Source: Parasponia andersonii
Lineage: Eukaryota > Streptophyta > Magnoliopsida > Rosales > Cannabaceae
NCBI GenBank assembly: GCA_002914805.1
Contig: JXTB01000325.1
Location: 275,401 to 339,400 of the forward strand
Direction: 5' to 3'
DNA length: 64,000 bases
Part shown: positions 62,901-64,000 of the stretch, piece by piece
Layout: each line of letters begins with the position of its first letter
Numbering within the stretch: position 1 is the first letter of the stretch
Translations under genes and position numbers: made by a program
Notes under the pieces: model-generated
Database searches by the model: none
Seen by the model: the letters and a program-made list of their open reading frames with translations, nothing else
What the model was told of the DNA's origin: nothing

Positions 62901-64000
62901 AGGAGAAGAAGGGTTAATTTGCCGTGTTTTTCGGTCGTTGAAGGAACTTGCAACTTACTGGAAACAAGCGAGATTGAGACTGCTTTGCCAGGTGCGTGTC
63001 TCTGGTTGGTTTGTTTTCTTGGGTTGTGGGGTGAGGACTTGCTGACGTGACGAGCCAGGAGGCTCGTGACCGTTATCAGTTTGCCACTCCCTCCACACGA
63101 CACGACACGACACAAGGACTTCGTAAATCTAGGTCGTTGGATGATATCCAACGGTGTTTATAATTGCCAAGTGGCCCACGTGAGATTCCACGAATGCGCC
63201 AGCTGTACGATTTTCTGTATTTTCATACTCTTATTGCTTTCGGTCAAATAATACCTGCTGCATATTTTAAGAGAACAACGATGAGTTGACGTATCAAACA
63301 ACGACATGAAAGTATAAAAGCGACACAAAAAGTAAAACGACATCAAACCTCAAAGAAACAAAAAGTTCAAGTAAACTACGAATTAGTAAACAAACGAGGA
63401 GAAGAACGACATAAAATGTAAAACAACAATTGACTTCCATAATTCCATTCAACACAGGAAACTACAACAAAAATGTGTATGAAAAAAAGAAAAAGTAACA
63501 CATAAAATCAGAAATGGTCAACACATCCCTTTTTTTTTTAGTTTTTTTTTTTTGGGTCATTATTTTTTTTGTCTCTTTCGAACAACCTTGGGCAACACAA
63601 TGTCATAATTCATTAGTCATTTTTCTCGTATCATGAAACTCATTAGTGATAGGAATTGGACAGTTCCTACTTAATAATAATAAAATCATACATAAAAACC
63701 TACATTCAAAGACTTGTAAAATTTATGGCCATGACATTTCTTCTCAATTTGCACTACACTATTATTAAACTAGAATTAGAGATTAGCACCGTGTTTTTTC
63801 CACAAAGAAACAAATGAGTATATAAACAATGCTAGACCTAACTCCAGCTGGGCATGTTTGGTAGGATGGAAAGAAAAAAAGAAGGAAAAAAAAAATTGAG
63901 AGAAAAAAATTTGGGTAATGGAAAGAAAAATATTTTTTCCTCGTTATTTGGTGTGAATGAAGAAAAGAAAGTGCTAAATTGTAAAGGAATAACATAACTT
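62901..64000. other. Intergenic DNA, no gene seen
   Basis: A short CACGA repeat lies at about 63096-63115 (ACACGACACGACACGACACA). The rest is AT-rich, with T/A homopolymers near 63530-63570 and 63890-63930. No coding frame is supported. Confidence 0.4.

Noticed and set aside
1-64000. CRISPR arrays, bacterial operons, tRNA or rRNA genes
   Set aside because: The tandem repeats lack CRISPR spacing. The tRNA-like box A/B motifs at 51.5 and 61.2 kb have A tails and no cloverleaf, so they are SINEs. No rRNA sequence was recognised.

Overview
The window looks like nuclear DNA of a dicot plant, probably a rosid. It is AT-rich, its genes have GT-AG introns, it is full of Ty1/copia and Ty3/gypsy LTR elements, and its three clear genes closely match known plant families. 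It holds one short assembly gap (17 N at 35145-35161) and single N bases at 923 and 61721.

Left third (1-20.6 kb), gene-bearing: an LTR at 1148-1917; a receptor-like cytoplasmic kinase of the CRPK1 type (+, six coding exons, 388 aa, plus a likely 5'UTR intron); an intronless half-size ABC transporter of the ABCG10 type (-, 619 aa); an AT-rich array of three diverged ~1 kb tandem units; and a MORF8-type organellar RNA-editing factor (+, four exons, 418 aa).

Middle (20.6-56 kb): this stretch is built on a decayed tandem family of enolase-like genes, all on the minus strand. Copy 1 (22.46-24.79 kb) keeps an open eight-exon frame for 225 aa of the enolase barrel half, with key catalytic residues replaced. 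Copy 2 (44.86-51.2 kb) keeps mainly the N-terminal half, again with catalytic residues replaced. A third, weaker remnant lies near 52.2-56 kb. Their 3' flanks are repeated at 21.5-22.4, 34.4-34.9 plus 44.3-44.6, and 52.2-52.5 kb. LTR elements then entered this family: a copia element with a perfect CCTCC target duplication 137 bp upstream of the copy-1 ATG; a gypsy element with ~2 kb LTRs nested in a ~0.6 kb element that splits the copy-2 flank; and a short-LTR copia element inside an intron of copy 2. A degenerate copia remnant lies at 31.2-33 kb and a tRNA-type SINE with target duplication at 51.5-51.7 kb.

Right end (56-64 kb): a tandem array of ~1.3 kb units (56.4-61.0 kb), SINE-like and GC-rich repeat pieces, and a small uncharacterised plant gene on the minus strand (about 61.95-62.9 kb).

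The intact genes have unrelated jobs: cold or membrane signalling, membrane transport and organelle RNA editing. The unusual part is the enolase-derived family. It carries no intact active site in what can be read, yet parts keep open reading frames and enolase-like exon order.
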